From contig JAIWNE010000171.1 of the NCBI GenBank assembly GCA_025331445.1, positions 1 through 46,310 on the forward strand: 46,310 nucleotides of DNA, given 5' to 3'. Of this stretch, positions 45,175-46,310 are shown one piece after another. Source of the DNA: Blakeslea trispora (lineage: Eukaryota; Mucoromycota; Mucoromycetes; Mucorales; Choanephoraceae). A program made the position numbers and the translations under genes. Numbering within the stretch: the stretch's first letter is position 1; each line of letters begins with the position of its first letter. A model generated the notes under the pieces. It worked only from the letters and a program-made list of their open reading frames with translations, did not search any database and had not been told where the DNA came from.

Positions 45175-45358
45175 TTAAATGTTATAAGTTTATTATATAT
45201 GACAAAGAAGTAAACTAATTTGGGATTCATGATTCAGGAACACTATGTGACTGCTGAAATTCATGCAGTCACACAATTTGACTTTGTTATAGAATATGTC
45301 TTTACCCACCGTATGACGAAACTGAGGTCTGACTATGTATTTTACGCGTATATCAAAC
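45175..45358. other. short spacer
   Basis: No gene; contains a 9-bp inverted repeat TGTGACTGC/GCAGTCACA (45246-45273) of doubtful meaning. Confidence 0.4.
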
Positions 45359-46310
45359 ATGAACACTGCTAACAACGACATCATTTACACTGTAGAGACT
45401 ATTTATGAAGCACTTGTACCCAGCGAGATAACCAGCATTTTAAGCGAAACCGTATCATTAAGGTCAGGGAAGAAGACTGGTAAGAATGTCTTATGGTGTT
45501 AAATGAACTTTGCGCCACGAAATGGATCTTATACAATGGCAAGAAGAGGGCCGTTATGAGCCCTGAAGAAGCTCAAGTTAAAATTATCCGCCTCAAGTTC
45601 TCGGCAAAGTACCTTGGTAATCGCAGTGGCTCCTTCATCGAAAGCCCCTTATTCAAAAGAAGTATAAGAAAGCTGGATGCTTCGTCTCTCTCAGCATCAA
45701 GTATTTCTATCGTGCACCTGAGATTTCTGAGTTTGCCCCCGGTAACGAAGGCCATTTTCACCATCAACCTGTCGATTGTGCTGATGATTTGCGTTGTCTT
45801 CCTCTTTTCAGAAGATATCTGTTGAAAATTCAGCAAGAACTTGAGCATAGTTCCAAGTCTCTTAGACAGATCAAGATTGATCTTCTTCGCGATATGGATT
45901 GCTATGGAAAGAATGCTGAATGTAGAGTCAACTATCATGACATCCGGAACATGGTCGCTAAGGTATCAGTTATATCAATCTATTGTTTAATATCCTTTCT
46001 AACTCTTTTGTTAAATTTAAATAGGTCAATAAGCTGCTCTACCAATTTGGCAGCGACCACATGGTCTCCTTCTTGATCTGGATGAAAGAAAAGCTGCCCA
46101 AAAGAGGTTTCTTGGTGTTTGAAGCCAACCTTCAGGCCTATAACAACAATGCAACTCTGTTTGCCCATGGATTTCAGTCCTCTCTTCCACAACAGAAGAT
46201 GAAAATGCTTTCTCTCTTGTCTGTATGCTACTCACGGTATTTTTAAAAATGCATCTGTCATCATGTACACTCTCTTAGATTATGATGAAGAGATTTGCCA
46301 TGGGTGACCT
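45359..46310 (+). pseudogene. unidentified intron-containing coding region, partial
   Basis: Coding-like sequence of unknown family running off the right edge. ATG at 45359 (MNTANNDIIYTVETIYEAL), a frame change near 45490, MVLNELCATKWILYNGKKR and MSPEEAQVKIIRLKFSAKYL up to about 45650. After another frame change comes YFYRAPEISEFAPGNEGH, RRYLLKIQQELEHSSKSLRQ and CRVNYHDIRNMVAK. Intron 45963-46024 (62 nt, GTATCA, CTAAC-like, ATAG) joins in frame to VNKLLYQFGSDHMVSFLIW. The frame shifts once more near 46238, giving GIFKNASVIMYTLLDYDEE. Spliced, partly conserved sense suggests a decayed real gene or an accessory TE gene. No function proposed. Confidence 0.5.

Noticed and set aside
45246..45273. 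9-bp inverted repeat TGTGACTGC/GCAGTCACA as a transposon end or operator
   Set aside because: Too short, not paired with anything at the other side of the pogo-like gene.

Overview
The window is almost entirely transposable-element (TE) sequence from a eukaryote, most likely a filamentous fungus of the Mucoromycota (Mucorales-like). The reasons are AT-rich DNA; short spliceosomal introns (41-68 nt, GTAAGT-type donors and CTAAC-type branch sites); and a mix of Helitrons, Ty3/gypsy elements with very short LTRs, a Crypton-type tyrosine recombinase with a GCR1_C-like tail, Fot1/pogo, CACTA/Tnp2, MULE and IS630/Tc1-like transposons. The organism is an inference. I see no rRNA, complete tRNA, CRISPR array or convincing host housekeeping gene.

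Layout. 1-1093: broken gypsy integrase (+). 2402-10023: Helitron A (-), internally deleted, with a full-length gypsy element (gypsy A, 5612-9988, 95-bp LTRs) inside it near its 5' end. 10024-20789: a CACTA/Tnp2 transposase (-) split in two by Helitron B (+, about 10799-18837). Inside the helicase gene of Helitron B sits an apparently intact IS630/Tc1-like transposon (15596-18263, TA duplication), so this is a three-layer nest. 21451-30901: a MULE with terminal inverted repeats of about 100 bp and a transposase pseudogene carrying SWIM and OTU domains (-). Its left repeat is interrupted by gypsy B (21541-25896, 96-bp LTRs, GAAT duplication). 31161-37731: a second, broken IS630-like transposase split by a small inverted-repeat insert (31359-32947) and by a Crypton-like tyrosine recombinase region (about 33307-36320). 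38035-43367: Helitron C (+), same family as A, carrying a 383-bp solo LTR (41521-41903, GTATT duplication). 43462-45174: Fot1/pogo-like transposase (-). 45359-46310: an unidentified, broken, intron-containing coding region running off the window.

The genes do not form a pathway; they record successive insertions. Order of events can be read from the nesting: CACTA before Helitron B before the intact IS630-like element; MULE before gypsy B; Helitron C before its solo LTR. Three long genes (gypsy B pol, Helitron B Rep-Hel and the MULE transposase) are broken by many in-frame stop codons with no frameshift, or almost none, and nearly all these stops are one C-to-T (or G-to-A) step from Gln, Arg or Trp codons. 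That points to mutation dominated by cytosine deamination. The intact IS630-like copy lacks such damage and is probably the youngest insertion.
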